64,000 nt of DNA from Halobacillus litoralis (GCF_004101865.1 NZ_CP026118.1:1195001-1259000), one strand, 5' to 3'; numbered from the stretch's first letter, positions 9,161-17,999 are shown. Notes: a model not told the origin generated them from the letters alone. A program made the numbers and translations.

Positions 9161-9219
9161 CGTTCGGGGGATTGATACAGGCTAATAAACAGCCTGGCCA
9201 ACCTTACCAACAATTCAGG

Positions 9220-9399
9220 TTATTTTTTCTTAGCCTGAGATTTTTGGTTCTGCTCACGTACTTGTTGTGCATCAGTTTGAGATGCAAATTCAGCACCATA
9301 TTGGTCCTGACCTTTTTGAGCAGCTTGTTGGTTCTGTTGTTTCACATGATTTTTGTCTGTACCAGCAGCTGTTTTGTTTTGTTTCGGTTGCTTAGCCAT
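9220..9399 (-). CDS. sspE: Gamma-type small acid-soluble spore protein
   Basis: Spore-core storage protein degraded by GPR protease on germination to supply amino acids. 59 residues, very rich in Gln, Lys and Asn. The GPR-cleavage style repeat YGAEFASQTDAQQVREQNQ is diagnostic; only one full repeat is present where B. subtilis SspE has two. The start at 9399 (MAKQPKQN) follows GGAGGTGAT by 4 bases. Lies next to ygaC as sspE does in B. subtilis. Upstream GAATG with CACAATA 18 bases later could be a sigma-G promoter, weak. Confidence 0.9.
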   Translation of the reverse strand: MAKQPKQNKTAAGTDKNHVKQQNQQAAQKGQDQYGAEFASQTDAQQVREQNQKSQAKKK

Positions 9400-9483
9400 G
9401 TTTATCACCTCCGCAAAAATTATTGTGTACAGGTGAGCGATGTTTCATTCCTAAAACGGAAAATTTATTTTTTCGACACATAG

Positions 9484-9518
9484 AAAAAAGGCGCACCTTT
9501 TGATTGGTGCGCCTTTTT
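9484..9518 (-). terminator. Wall hydrolase terminator
   Basis: AAAAAGGCGCACC / GGTGCGCCTTTTT hairpin just after the stop of the NlpC/P60 gene. Confidence 0.85.
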
Positions 9519-9525
9519 GGATGAA

Positions 9526-10566
9526 TTAGTTGGTGAATCTCTTTGTGCCGATGTAGCGTTGTCCCCAATAGTTGCTGGACAGGGAGCTGATTTCAATACC
9601 ATTTGTCGATCCACTATGAATGAATTGATTGTTGCCCACATAAATTCCAGCGTGAGATGCTCCGGGTTTATAAGTTTCAAAAAACACCAGATCCCCGATT
9701 TGACGATTAGAACTGCTCACATGTTCTGCACGACTATCTGCATAAATAGATGCTACTGTTCTAGGGATGCTGAACCCTTCCTGATTAAATACATATTTAA
9801 TGAATCCACTACAGTCGAAACCAGCTGGTGATGCCCCGCCCCACCTGTATGGAGTACCAATGTGTTTCTTAGCTTCTTGGACTAATCCGGTGTTTGAAGC
9901 CGCTGGTTTTGAGGTAGAAGTATGACTAGTTGATGGTTTTCCACTAACTTTCAACTTCTGCCCGGCATAGATGACATTACTTTGTAAGTTATTCAAGCTT
10001 TTCAAGCTTGAAGTGGACATATCGTATTTCGTTGCAATCGCCCACAGTGAATCTCCGCTCTTGACCGTATATGTAGTTGATGAGTCTGAAGTTGTTTCAG
10101 ATTTCGGTTTTTCGGTTTGAGTAGACTCTTTCCGATCTGAGGTATTCGTTCCTTCTGTCAATTTCAACTTTTGACCAGAATAAATGATATTACCGCTTAA
10201 ATTATTCAGGCTTTTCAGTTCAGATACACTCATATCATGTCTTGTAGCAATCGCCCAAAGCGAGTCACCGCTCTTAACCGTGTATGTATTAGTTGAAGAA
10301 GATTTTTTTGGCTGTGATTCGGTAGGGGTAGTGCTATCAGTGGAGCCTTTTTCGACGACCAGGGATTGTCCTGCATAAATGGTATTAGAATTAAGATTAT
10401 TCCACGATTTGATGTCCGATACAGAACCTTCGTATTGAGTACTGATTCTCCATAGAGTTTCACCAGATTTGACTTTATGTAATTCATCTGCAAAAACAGA
10501 AGATCCCCAAAGTGAAGCGCCAATCAATGAGCCGCAGACAGCTGTTGCCACCTTCTTCTTATTCAT
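9526..10566 (-). CDS. Secreted cell-wall hydrolase, three LysM domains plus NlpC/P60 (LytE/CwlS type)
   Basis: D,L-endopeptidase that cuts peptidoglycan stem peptides. 346 residues: signal peptide 1-26 (MNKKK...SSVFA cut site), LysM at about 28-72, 93-137 and 163-207 separated by Ser/Thr-rich linkers, then an NlpC/P60 domain from about 228. Catalytic Cys in GFDCSGF and His in ASHAGIYVG are present. ATG follows AGAGAGGG by 8 bases. The two inner LysM repeats share SGDSLWAIATR/K nearly unchanged, suggesting a recent duplication. Upstream 10733-10760 carries three WalR-type repeats, as expected for a hydrolase of this class. LytE is the nearest named relative but orthology is not certain. Confidence 0.9.
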   Translation of the reverse strand: MNKKKVATAVCGSLIGASLWGSSVFADELHKVKSGETLWRISTQYEGSVSDIKSWNNLNSNTIYAGQSLVVEKGSTDSTTPTESQPKKSSSTNTYTVKSGDSLWAIATRHDMSVSELKSLNNLSGNIIYSGQKLKLTEGTNTSDRKESTQTEKPKSETTSDSSTTYTVKSGDSLWAIATKYDMSTSSLKSLNNLQSNVIYAGQKLKVSGKPSTSHTSTSKPAASNTGLVQEAKKHIGTPYRWGGASPAGFDCSGFIKYVFNQEGFSIPRTVASIYADSRAEHVSSSNRQIGDLVFFETYKPGASHAGIYVGNNQFIHSGSTNGIEISSLSSNYWGQRYIGTKRFTN

Positions 10567-10732
10567 ACTAAAAACCCTCTCTTTAATTATATATGGGTGA
10601 TGAAATTAGTCTAATCGATTTGGTCTATATCTAATTATTCCTAAATGTCATTGAATTGTAAATAGTCTAAAACTTCACCAAATACCTACATTTCTTACTT
10701 GAACCTTGTCGTATTAAGGATCCTTGACTTAC

Positions 10733-10760
10733 ATTACATTTACTTTACAAGTTTGTTACA
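10733..10760 (-). promoter_or_regulatory. Triple WalR-type repeat upstream of the wall hydrolase
   Basis: On the minus strand TGTAAC, TGTAAA and TGTAAT are each separated by exactly 5 bases, an 11-base period. Each unit fits the WalR (YycF) half-site TGTWAH and the spacing fits TGTWAH-N5-TGTWAH. It lies about 170 bases upstream of the hydrolase start and 70 bases upstream of yfhS on the other strand. PhoP boxes look similar, but two of the three units fit PhoP less well. Confidence 0.6.
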
Positions 10761-10830
10761 TTCTTCCCGGCACCTATTTGTGTATGATGACATAAAAAAT
10801 GCATAAAGTAAGTTCGAAGGAGGTTGAACT

Positions 10831-11055
10831 ATGTATGTAGGAAGGGATTTATCTGCTTTGTCGATGGAATCTAAACAAGAATGGGAAGAAAAAGAGCTGG
10901 GATATTTTCATTATGCATTATCTCAGAGTTCACCCTATCTGAACTCCGAAGGCATAACACTTTTAAGAGAAATCAATAACGAAATTAAGCGCCGCGGAGG
11001 CCTCCAGACGCAGGAAGCAACTTGGAGCCACGGCACTCATCCTGTTATTGACTAA
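10831..11055 (+). CDS. YfhS-like small protein of unknown function
   Basis: A 74-residue soluble, charged protein with no signal or membrane segment. Its length and position beside mutY match yfhS of B. subtilis, whose role is unknown and which has been linked with sporulation. The ATG follows AAGGAGG by 7 bases. Sequence seen: MYVGRDLSALSMESKQEW at the N-terminus and a basic RRGG segment near residue 55. Converges with mutY, overlapping its 3' end by 11 bases. Confidence 0.7.
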   Translation: MYVGRDLSALSMESKQEWEEKELGYFHYALSQSSPYLNSEGITLLREINNEIKRRGGLQTQEATWSHGTHPVID

Positions 11056-12133
11056 TATAAGGATGCGCTTTTTGATGGGAAACTGGAAAGGGTAAGTCGC
11101 TCATGTCTGTAGGATTTATGAATCTTGCCCGATCGTGATCCAATTCTCCATCCTTTACGGTAGCTCTTACAACTCCCATTTCCCAAATCAGATGAGAAAA
11201 CACATGCCTGATGTCCGTGATCGGCTCCCCTAATTCTATTTTCAAACCATATTCACCGAAAAACCAGTGAGGTGCTGTTTCCTTATCTATATCTTCCAGG
11301 GGTACCATCGGGTATTGCCATAACGAAGCGAGGAGACCAGATTCAGGACGCTTTTCAATCAATACTTCCCCTTTTTCATTTTGGACAAGCAATAATAAAT
11401 AAGGGGATTTTTTCTGTTTCTTTTTTGAAGACTTAATGGGTAATTCCGTCTCTATTCCTTGCTCAAATGCTCGGCAATTGTTTTGTACAGGACACAACAT
11501 ACAAGAAGGCGTTTTAGGAGTACATATCAGCGCCCCTAGTTCCATTAGCCCCTGGTTGAAGGAACTCGGGTCGTGACGGGAAACCAAGAAGCCCACAAGC
11601 CCCTCAAAAAGCTTTCTTGTACTCTGTTTACTAATATCATCCTCTACATGAAGAATTCTTGAGAGGACACGCATGACATTCCCATCTACAGCAGGCTCCG
11701 GTGTATCATATGCAATGCTTAAGATTGCTCCTTTCGTATAAGGACCTACCCCTTTCAATTTACCCAGCTCTTCTGGGTTGTCCGGAACAACTCCCCCATA
11801 CTCTTCTACAACTTCACGAACAGCGTTTTGCAAATTTCGAGCACGGGAATAGTACCCTAGACCTTCCCAGGCTTTCAGGACCTCTTGCTCCTCTGCATCT
11901 GCTAGTGCTTGTGGATTGGGAAACTTTTCTAAAAAATAATTAAAATAAGGAATAACTGTATCAACCCTGGTTTGTTGGAGCATAATTTCTGATACCCAGA
12001 CTCGATAGGGATCCTGATTCTCTCTCCATGGTAAAAGGCGTTGTTCTTCTTTGAACCATCGAATCAAGTCGTCCCTGAAAGATTCAGCATTAAAATATTC
12101 TAAGATCGTCTCTATTCTTTCTTTATTTTTCAT
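11045..12133 (-). CDS. mutY: Adenine DNA glycosylase MutY
   Basis: Removes adenine mispaired with 8-oxoguanine or guanine. 362 residues. N-terminal endonuclease III-like domain: LQQTRVDTVIPYF, helix-hairpin-helix LKGVGPYTKGA and catalytic Asp in PAVDGNVMRV. Iron-sulfur ligands follow the C-x6-C-x2-C-x5-C pattern in CTPKTPSCMLCPVQNNC (about residues 203-219). The C-terminal NUDIX-like domain (about 245-360) reads the oxoguanine. ATG follows AAGGATGAT. Divergent from yfhP, the same arrangement as yfhQ (mutY) and yfhP in B. subtilis. Confidence 0.95.
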   Translation of the reverse strand: MKNKERIETILEYFNAESFRDDLIRWFKEEQRLLPWRENQDPYRVWVSEIMLQQTRVDTVIPYFNYFLEKFPNPQALADAEEQEVLKAWEGLGYYSRARNLQNAVREVVEEYGGVVPDNPEELGKLKGVGPYTKGAILSIAYDTPEPAVDGNVMRVLSRILHVEDDISKQSTRKLFEGLVGFLVSRHDPSSFNQGLMELGALICTPKTPSCMLCPVQNNCRAFEQGIETELPIKSSKKKQKKSPYLLLLVQNEKGEVLIEKRPESGLLASLWQYPMVPLEDIDKETAPHWFFGEYGLKIELGEPITDIRHVFSHLIWEMGVVRATVKDGELDHDRARFINPTDMSDLPFPVSHQKAHPYISQ

Positions 12134-12193
12134 TTAAAATCATCCTTCATGATAAACTACTAACGTATTGTCTGACCAAAGGAGGCATAAAAT

Positions 12194-13192
12194 TTGGACA
12201 CTGGAACCCACGTCGTTATGGGCGTCGCCCTTGGAGGGATAGCAACCCTTGACCCTGCTGTGAATTCCGATCCCGCACTCTTCAATGCAGTGCTTATCGG
12301 TACGCTCATAGGGTCGCAGGCGCCTGATTCAGACACTGTACTAAAACTAAAAAACAATGCTGTATACATTCGTCATCACCGCGGTATCACGCATTCTATT
12401 CCTGCGGTGCTGTTGTGGGGGATAAGTATCCCCAGCCTCATTTATTTATTCACACCAGGAGTGGACTTCCTCCACCTTTGGCTATGGACTTTTCTTGCTG
12501 TCATCCTGCATGTATTTGTCGATATTTTCAATGCTTACGGTACTCAAGCTTACCGACCCATTTCGAACCGGTGGGTCGCATACGGGTTCATAAACACTTT
12601 CGATCCTTATATTTTCATACTGCACCTGGCAGGGATAGTCGGGTGGAACCTTGGAGCTAATCCTGGCCTCATGTGGCTGATCATTTACTTTGTCATCGCT
12701 CTTTACTATGTGAAAAGATATTTTGACAAAAGAGAACTTGTCCGGCTCATTCATGAACATTTCGAAAATGTCGAGCAAATTGCCACATCGCCGACTATCC
12801 AGCAGAATGTGTGGCGGATTGCCATTACGACACCGACCAACTATTACGTAGGAAGAGCTGAAAATGGCCATCTCACTATCCTTGACGAATTCGTCAATAA
12901 GCCCATCGATTACGAGGATCCAGTCGTACAAACTGCCTTGACCGATCATAATATCAAAGCCTTTTTATCCTTTTCTCCAGTGTTCCGTTATGAAATGAGC
13001 TTTCATGATGAGTACACAGAAGTGAGGTTCATCGACTTACGCTACCGTTCCCGCGGACGGTACCCATTCGTCGCCCTCGCACAAATCGATGATGAACATG
13101 GAGAGGACCTGAAAGTATTGAATTCCTACACAGGCTGGGTTTTCACCGAAGAAAAACTGCAAAACAAACTCAGCCCAATGGAGTCTAAGTAA
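12194..13192 (+). CDS. YfhP-type membrane-bound metal-dependent hydrolase family protein
   Basis: Membrane protein of 332 residues from the YdjM/LexA-binding inner-membrane hydrolase family. N-terminal part: DTGTHVVMGVALGG, QAPDSD and HHRGITHSIPAVLLWG, the conserved His/Asp cluster; four to five hydrophobic helices up to about residue 185, then a soluble C-terminal domain. The start is a TTG at 12194, 8 bases after AAAGGAGG. In B. subtilis yfhP is a suspected regulator near mutY; biochemical activity is unknown. Confidence 0.82.
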   Translation: MDTGTHVVMGVALGGIATLDPAVNSDPALFNAVLIGTLIGSQAPDSDTVLKLKNNAVYIRHHRGITHSIPAVLLWGISIPSLIYLFTPGVDFLHLWLWTFLAVILHVFVDIFNAYGTQAYRPISNRWVAYGFINTFDPYIFILHLAGIVGWNLGANPGLMWLIIYFVIALYYVKRYFDKRELVRLIHEHFENVEQIATSPTIQQNVWRIAITTPTNYYVGRAENGHLTILDEFVNKPIDYEDPVVQTALTDHNIKAFLSFSPVFRYEMSFHDEYTEVRFIDLRYRSRGRYPFVALAQIDDEHGEDLKVLNSYTGWVFTEEKLQNKLSPMESK

Positions 13193-13472
13193 AATTAAGT
13201 GTACAAGCGCCTTGGGCAGCCCCGACAAGCATAAGACAAACAACATAGTGAAGCGCTTTTCCTTCACGGAGTTGGTTGACTTATGACCTCGAGGGGCTAG
13301 GCGCTGGAACCGGATAAATTAAGTGTGCAAGCGCCTTGGGCAGCCCCGACAAGCATAAGTCAAACAACATAGTGAAGTGCTTTTCCTTCACGGAGTTGGT
13401 TGACTTATGACCTCGAGGGGCTAGGCGCTGGAACCGGATAAATCAAGTGTGCAAGCGCCCTGGCAGCCCCCA
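13193..13472. repeat. Tandem 124-bp repeat, two full copies and one partial, each able to form a large hairpin
   Basis: Copies start at 13193, 13317 and 13441 (period exactly 124); the third breaks off after about 30 bases. Copies 1 and 2 differ at only about four positions. Within a unit GCGCC..GGGCAGCCCC pairs with GGGGCTAGGCGC, CATAAGTCAA with TTGACTTATG, and GTGAAG with CTTCAC, so each unit folds on itself. No open reading frame or transposase. It fills the gap between yfhP and yfhJ; similar non-coding elements are scattered in related Bacillaceae (from memory, not checked). Confidence 0.9.
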
Positions 13473-13533
13473 AAAAGCTTAGACGTATATAAAGAAGGAG
13501 TCTCTCTTACATGAGAGGCTCCTTCTTTTCTTA

Positions 13534-13800
13534 TTAATGTAAATATCCCTTTTTTTCAAGCATCTTCTTATACTTTGGGTTCGTTGCTACGAATTCGTGC
13601 AGTTTAGGCCCATAATGATTGATCCACTGCACAACGATCTGTTCGGTCATTTGCTTCCCTTGATAATCATGACCTGCTTTCGCTCTTGTCGCTTCAAAGT
13701 CTTCCCAAAGCAATTCCACCCACGTTCTAGCTTCTTCAATCGTCAATTGCGGGTTCTTCTCATATAATTGTTCAGCTAACCGCTGATAAATTTCGTGCAT
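13534..13800 (-). CDS. YfhJ family protein (WVELL motif)
   Basis: An 88-residue soluble protein carrying the sequence ARTWVELLWEDFEATRAKAG, the WVELL motif that defines the YfhJ family. Function unknown; the family is restricted to Bacillaceae. ATG follows TGGAGTGGT by 3-4 bases. Divergent from sspK, as in the yfhJ-sspK region of B. subtilis. Mostly helical with no signal or membrane segment. Confidence 0.83.
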   Translation of the reverse strand: MHEIYQRLAEQLYEKNPQLTIEEARTWVELLWEDFEATRAKAGHDYQGKQMTEQIVVQWINHYGPKLHEFVATNPKYKKMLEKKGYLH

Positions 13801-13844
13801 AGGACCACTCCATATTTGGCAATGTTTTCACCACCATTGTACCA

Positions 13845-13872
13845 CATACTTTGCACCGAACGGTACATAATA
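13845..13872 (+). promoter_or_regulatory. Candidate sigma-G promoter of sspK
   Basis: ACATA (-35 like) and CATAATA (-10, fits CATnnTA) are separated by 17 bases, 38 bases before the sspK start. Spore protein genes of this class are expressed by sigma-G in the forespore. Confidence 0.45.
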
Positions 13873-13909
13873 CTATTGTCTCTTCATTGAGACATGAGGA
13901 GGGTAACTG

Positions 13910-14083
13910 ATGCGTAATAAGGCTAAAAATTTCCCTAATGTAAAAATGACGCACGCACCGGATGACCAAAGTGAGTACCTCGCTTTACGTCCTAATGGAA
14001 AGATCAACAGTAAGCCACAGGAAAGAGCGGCAAGATCCAGACACCGGGACGTCAATGATACAGGGAGGAATTACCATGGGTAA
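13910..14083 (+). CDS. sspK: Small acid-soluble spore protein K
   Basis: Minor spore-core protein made in the forespore. 57 residues beginning MRNKAKNFPN and containing NGKINSKPQERAARS; the NKxKxFPN and NGxINxxPQER blocks match B. subtilis SspK. The tail RHRDVNDTGRNYHG is longer than usual. ATG follows GAGGAGGG. The last codons overlap the start of the next gene (ATG at 14076) by 8 bases in another frame, so the two are translationally coupled. Confidence 0.8.
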   Translation: MRNKAKNFPNVKMTHAPDDQSEYLALRPNGKINSKPQERAARSRHRDVNDTGRNYHG

Positions 14084-14219
14084 GCGTAATTTCAAAACTA
14101 ATGCCTCTGCTATACGTTCTCATCGCAGTATCAAACATTTAGGCAGTCGAGTGAACGGAGAGACAGAACAGACGCAGGCAGACCAAATCACTGAAGTTCA
14201 AGCTAGAAAAAGAAACTAG
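14076..14219 (+). CDS. YpzG-like small basic protein
   Basis: A 47-residue basic protein (MGKRNFKTN...VQARKRN). The block SRVNGETEQTQ with the ending EVQARKRN resembles the YpzG family of small, SASP-like proteins. ATG follows GGGAGGA by 7 bases and overlaps the end of sspK. Probably expressed with sspK in the forespore. The family call rests on short motifs only. Confidence 0.6.
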   Translation: MGKRNFKTNASAIRSHRSIKHLGSRVNGETEQTQADQITEVQARKRN

Positions 14220-14224
14220 ATCCC

Positions 14225-14258
14225 AAGCTGGGTGCGGTTAACCGTGCCCAGCTTTTAT
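14225..14258. terminator. Shared terminator of the sspK pair and yfhH
   Basis: AAGCTGGG.GCGG and CCG..CCCAGCTT form a hairpin between the convergent genes, with T-rich bases on the plus-strand side. Confidence 0.7.
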
Positions 14259-14593
14259 GTTACTTTTTCTCCTAACATGGAAATCGGCAATGCCTCTTCC
14301 TCTTCTACACTCACTTTTTCTCCGTTATTATTTTTACGGTAACCCCAAGCGAAAATCCCGTTCATATATTGAATATAAAAGACATGAGCAGGATCGCCTT
14401 CAAGACGGTAAGTTTCACCTGCTGAAAAGACCCCAGGATCCAGCATATATGATTTTGCCATGATGATCTTACGCTCATGGACAGCAAATTCATTCACCAT
14501 TCCCATTTGCTCCGCCTTCTGTGCTTTTTCCGTTAGTTGAGCAATCTCTTGTCTTAATTCATTTTGACTATAATCACTGTAACGTCGTTCCAA
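14255..14593 (-). CDS. YfhH family protein (DUF1811)
   Basis: A 112-residue soluble protein: N-terminal helical pair (RYSDYSQNELRQEIAQL, EQMGMVNEFAVHERKI) and a C-terminal small beta domain (FAWGYRKNN, LPISMLGEK) with an SH3-like appearance. Matches YfhH of B. subtilis over its length. I chose the TTG at 14593 because AGGAGG lies 7 bases before it and it gives MERRYS, aligned to MEKRYS; the ATG at 14599 is too close to the binding site. Function unknown. Confidence 0.85.
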   Translation of the reverse strand: MERRYSDYSQNELRQEIAQLTEKAQKAEQMGMVNEFAVHERKIIMAKSYMLDPGVFSAGETYRLEGDPAHVFYIQYMNGIFAWGYRKNNNGEKVSVEEEEALPISMLGEKVT

Positions 14594-14692
14594 TTTCATA
14601 CCTCCTAATAAAACTTGCCCTTTCTTTACATTTTAGCAGGCTTTGTTCACAATGAATATGGTGAACAAAGAATTATAGAGGAGAGAAACCAT

Positions 14693-15352
14693 ATGAGTCA
14701 TGTAATGATTACGGGCGCAGGGACAGGACTCGGTCGTGCGTTAGCCCATAAGTACGCTATTGAAGGAAACACCATCTATCTTTCGGGTCGGACAGAAAAA
14801 AACCTCTTGATCGTCCAGGATGAAATCAAAGAATCAGGGGGCAAGGCAGAGGTTCTTATTTGTGATATTTCAGAACCTGCATCTGTTTCTGAAGCATTGA
14901 AACAAATCGAAACTTTAGATGTATTGATCAATAATGCAGGTCTTGGTATTTTCGGCGATTTAGCTGGTTACACGGAACAAGACATTGATAAGATGCTGGA
15001 TACGAATGTCAAAGGGACTTTATTAATGACCCAATATGCTTTACCAAAATTAAAGCAATCAGGAGGAAGGATTTTGAACATCATTTCTACTGCAGGCTTG
15101 AGAGGTAAAAAGAATGAAAGCATCTACTGTGCAAGTAAATTTGCTGTGCGTGGCTTTACAGAAAGCTTGCAAAAAGAGTGGGCAAAAGAAAACATGTCAG
15201 CTACAGCGGTTTATATGGGGGGCATGAACACACCATTCTGGAGTGAAACCAAACACATAGACGACCCCGAGCGTCTAAAAGGCCCGGAAGTTGTTGCCGA
15301 ACAAATCTTTAATGAAGACGATGGCCGTGAGGAAATAATCGTCGATCGCTAA
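14693..15352 (+). CDS. Short-chain dehydrogenase/reductase
   Basis: Classical SDR of 219 residues. Cofactor loop TGAGTGLG (about 7-14), NNAG at about 85, catalytic Ser in NIISTAG, and Tyr/Lys in YCASK. The cofactor and substrate are not evident. The ATG at 14693 follows AGGAG by 9 bases. The B. subtilis region has fabL nearby, but this protein lacks FabL's extra length and is a different SDR. Convergent with ptsH through a shared terminator. Confidence 0.82.
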   Translation: MSHVMITGAGTGLGRALAHKYAIEGNTIYLSGRTEKNLLIVQDEIKESGGKAEVLICDISEPASVSEALKQIETLDVLINNAGLGIFGDLAGYTEQDIDKMLDTNVKGTLLMTQYALPKLKQSGGRILNIISTAGLRGKKNESIYCASKFAVRGFTESLQKEWAKENMSATAVYMGGMNTPFWSETKHIDDPERLKGPEVVAEQIFNEDDGREEIIVDR

Positions 15353-15415
15353 TCAGCACCTCATTCATAAGACCTCAAGAAAAGTGAACCGTTTCCTCGA
15401 ATCCTTGATTCAGGC

Positions 15416-15457
15416 AAAAAAGAAGCTGTCCCTATTTTAATGGGACAGCTTCTTTTA
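15416..15457. terminator. Terminator between the SDR gene and ptsH
   Basis: AGAAGCTGTCCC and GGGACAGCTTCT form a 12-bp stem with A tract before and T tract after, so it can act in both directions. No ptsI follows ptsH. Confidence 0.85.
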
Positions 15458-15464
15458 GTTTATC

Positions 15465-15731
15465 TTACTCTCCAAGACCTTCTTCTTTTGCTTTTGCCAC
15501 GACGGCTTCCACTGCTTCTGCCTCATCAGAACCTTCCGCTTTGAAAGTCACTTCTGCCCCGTTAGGGATACCAAGAGACATAACACCCATGATGGATTTC
15601 ATGTTCACGGATTTACCTTTGTACTCAAGATTCACATCTGCTTGATATTTCCCTGCTACTTGTACAAGAGCTGTCGCTGGACGAGCGTGCACTCCTTCAG
15701 CGGCTGTAATTTTCATTGTTTGTTCTGCCAT
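15465..15731 (-). CDS. ptsH: Phosphocarrier protein HPr
   Basis: Small cytoplasmic phosphocarrier of the sugar phosphotransferase system. 88 residues from the ATG at 15731, which follows AGAGGAG by 7 bases. With this start His15 ([10 protein letters not shown], phosphorylated by Enzyme I) and Ser46 ([12 protein letters not shown], phosphorylated by HPr kinase for carbon catabolite repression) fall at their standard numbers. Lies 14 bases after ptsG as in B. subtilis, but ptsI does not follow; a terminator and an unrelated gene do. Confidence 0.95.
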   Translation of the reverse strand: MAEQTMKITAAEGVHARPATALVQVAGKYQADVNLEYKGKSVNMKSIMGVMSLGIPNGAEVTFKAEGSDEAEAVEAVVAKAKEEGLGE

Positions 15732-15745
15732 GTTCATTCTCCTCT

Positions 15746-17782
15746 TTATTCTTTGATTTCAATGATATCTGGATCATTGTGATTGACTTGACCTGAAGCT
15801 TTAACGTTTACAGACTGACCTTCTTGAAGGTTGGTGAATACAATCGGTGTTACAACTGATGGCGCGTTTTCTTTGAGATAGTTCAAATCAACTTCCATCA
15901 ATGACTGCCCTTGCTTCACTTCGTCACCTTCAGCAATTTTATCTGTAAAACCTTCCCCTTTCAAGCTGACTGTATCGATACCGATATGGATTAAGATTTC
16001 CATTCCATTATCTGCTTCGAGACCAATGGCATGCTTTGTAGGGAATACGTTAAGAACTTTACCGTTGATCGGCGAAACTATCTTACCATCTTCCGGCTCA
16101 ATTGCAAAGCCATCACCCATCATTTTACCTGAGAAAACCTGATCCGGCACTTCGGTGATCTGCATGATTCTCCCTTTGATCGGGCTGACAAATTCCAATT
16201 CTCCTTTTGTTACAGGAGGTTCTGCTTCTTTCTTCTCGTTTACGATCTCTGAAACATCTTCTCTGGAACGAGGTGTTTTACCATCAATGATATCTTGCAT
16301 TTGACCACGCAATGTATCAGACACAGGACCGAAAATCGCCTGGATATTGTTTCCGACTTCCATAACTCCAGATGCTCCGAGTTTCTTCAATCGGTTCTTA
16401 TTGACGCCTTCCTTATCATTTACAGAAACACGTAACCTTGTAATACATGCATCCAAGTGGTCGATATTCTTCTGACCGCCCATCGCCTCCAGAATTTCGA
16501 AAGGCAGGTCGCCTACTTCTCCATCATCCTCCTCGTCTTCTGCTTCATCCTCGCGTCCTGGAGTCGCCAAGTTGAACTTGAGGATCGCCCAGCGGAATCC
16601 GAAGTAGTAAATCACAGAGAATACCAGGCCGACGATGATGACCCACCACCAGTCTGTACGGTTCGGCATGACTCCGAATAGAATGAAGTCAATCAAACCA
16701 CCAGAGAATGTTTGGCCGATTTTCACTCCAAGAATTTCCATGATCATGAAGGAGAAACCAGCGAAAACAGCGTGAATCGCAAACAATAGTGGAGCTACGA
16801 ATAGGAAGGAGAACTCAATTGGTTCTGTAATCCCTGTCAGGAATGAAGTCAAGGCAGCGGATGCCATGATCCCCCCTACTACTTTCTTACGTTCTGGCTT
16901 CGCCGTATGATAAATAGCCAGCGCTGCAGCGGGTAGACCGAACATCATGAACGGAAACTTACCGACCATGAATGTACCTGCTGTGAATTCAACGCCATCT
17001 TTTAATTGTTCAAAGAAAATCGTTTGGTCACCACGAATGACTTCTCCCGCTGCATTCGTATAGCTACCGAACTCAAACCAGAATGGCGAATAGAAAATAT
17101 GGTGTAAGCCGAATGGAATCAATGATCGTTCAATCAAGCCAAAGAAAAAGGCTGAAATCGTCTGGTTCCCTTCTAACATCAAGTGAGATAATGCATTAAG
17201 CCCGGATTGGGCAAAAGGCCAAACACCCAGCATGATTATTCCTAAGAACAATGAAGTAAAAGCTGTAATGATCGGCACGAAACGCTTACCAGCAAAGAAC
17301 CCTAAGAACTGTGGCAATTCTATATTGAAAAACCGATTATACATCGAGGCGGCTAATATACCGACAATGATACCACCGAAGACGCCAGTTTGCAGTGTGG
17401 GTATTCCTAACACTTCTGCATAGGCAGGATCTGATGTCATGTCGGCATCTACGTTACCTAAGACACCCATGACGACATTCATAATCAAGTAACCGATAAT
17501 GGCAGCGAGTCCTGCTACCCCATCCCCTTTGGCTAAGCCGATTGCTACACCGACGGCAAATAATAACGGCAGGTTATCAAAGACTATCCCACCGGATTCA
17601 GCCATTACCTGCAGGAATTTTTGTACCCATGGAGTCCCGAAAAAGGGCACTTTATCAACGAAATTATCTTGCGCAAAGCTTGTACCAAAAGCAAGCAGCA
17701 GTCCGGCCGCTGGTAACAGGGCTACAGGGGTCATCAACGCTTTACCGACTTTTTGCAAGGTGCCGAAAGCATTCTTGAACAT
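15746..17782 (-). CDS. ptsG: Glucose PTS permease EIICBA
   Basis: Imports and phosphorylates glucose. 678 residues with three domains: EIIC membrane domain (about 1-415), a Glu/Asp-rich linker, EIIB (about 435-515) with phosphorylated Cys in DACITRLRV, and EIIA (about 540-678) with the phospho-His in [20 protein letters not shown] at 17782 follows AAAGGAGG by 7 bases. Preceded by a long terminator hairpin and by glcT, which marks it as the GlcT-controlled glucose permease rather than the N-acetylglucosamine one. Confidence 0.93.
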   Translation of the reverse strand: MFKNAFGTLQKVGKALMTPVALLPAAGLLLAFGTSFAQDNFVDKVPFFGTPWVQKFLQVMAESGGIVFDNLPLLFAVGVAIGLAKGDGVAGLAAIIGYLIMNVVMGVLGNVDADMTSDPAYAEVLGIPTLQTGVFGGIIVGILAASMYNRFFNIELPQFLGFFAGKRFVPIITAFTSLFLGIIMLGVWPFAQSGLNALSHLMLEGNQTISAFFFGLIERSLIPFGLHHIFYSPFWFEFGSYTNAAGEVIRGDQTIFFEQLKDGVEFTAGTFMVGKFPFMMFGLPAAALAIYHTAKPERKKVVGGIMASAALTSFLTGITEPIEFSFLFVAPLLFAIHAVFAGFSFMIMEILGVKIGQTFSGGLIDFILFGVMPNRTDWWWVIIVGLVFSVIYYFGFRWAILKFNLATPGREDEAEDEEDDGEVGDLPFEILEAMGGQKNIDHLDACITRLRVSVNDKEGVNKNRLKKLGASGVMEVGNNIQAIFGPVSDTLRGQMQDIIDGKTPRSREDVSEIVNEKKEAEPPVTKGELEFVSPIKGRIMQITEVPDQVFSGKMMGDGFAIEPEDGKIVSPINGKVLNVFPTKHAIGLEADNGMEILIHIGIDTVSLKGEGFTDKIAEGDEVKQGQSLMEVDLNYLKENAPSVVTPIVFTNLQEGQSVNVKASGQVNHNDPDIIEIKE

Positions 17783-17840
17783 TATATTTCCTCCTTTTGT
17801 TTTGTGAGTAAAACAGCTGCCCATATCCAATTTCAGAAAA

Positions 17841-17854
17841 ATAAAACGTTTTCA
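17841..17854 (-). promoter_or_regulatory. Imperfect cre-like site in the ptsG leader
   Basis: TGAAAACGTTTTAT on the minus strand matches the CcpA site TGWAANCGNTNWCA at 12 of 14 positions, about 60 bases before ptsG and after the terminator. A small GCGCCC/GGGCGC hairpin is adjacent at 17873-17891. Confidence 0.3.
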
Positions 17855-17910
17855 ATTTCAAGTAAAGGATATGCGCCCTCCTGTTGGGCGCAATCATGGA
17901 TGAAAGCACT

Positions 17911-17999
17911 AAAAAAGGCATGAGTACAGAAGATTCGCTGGCTATCAAAGGGCAGTCTTCTCCCTATGATAACCACTAAATCTTCTTGTACTCATGCCT
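17911..17999 (-). promoter_or_regulatory. GlcT-type antitermination element: long terminator hairpin before ptsG
   Basis: Between glcT and ptsG the minus strand can form an almost continuous hairpin of about 35 pairs: AGGCATGAGTAC with GTACTCATGCCT, AGAAGATT with AATCTTCT, TGGTTATCA with TGATAGCCA, ending in TTTTTT. In B. subtilis a terminator in this place overlaps the RNA antiterminator bound by GlcT when glucose is present. The upstream arm would hold that site; its exact boundaries were not resolved. Confidence 0.75.

Noticed and set aside
9172..9483. 103-codon frame opposite sspE
   Set aside because: Shadow of sspE with Phe/Leu-rich composition caused by the antisense of Lys/Gln codons; no binding site.
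13193..13472. CRISPR array
   Set aside because: Repeat unit is 124 bases with no short repeat/variable spacer pattern and no cas genes.
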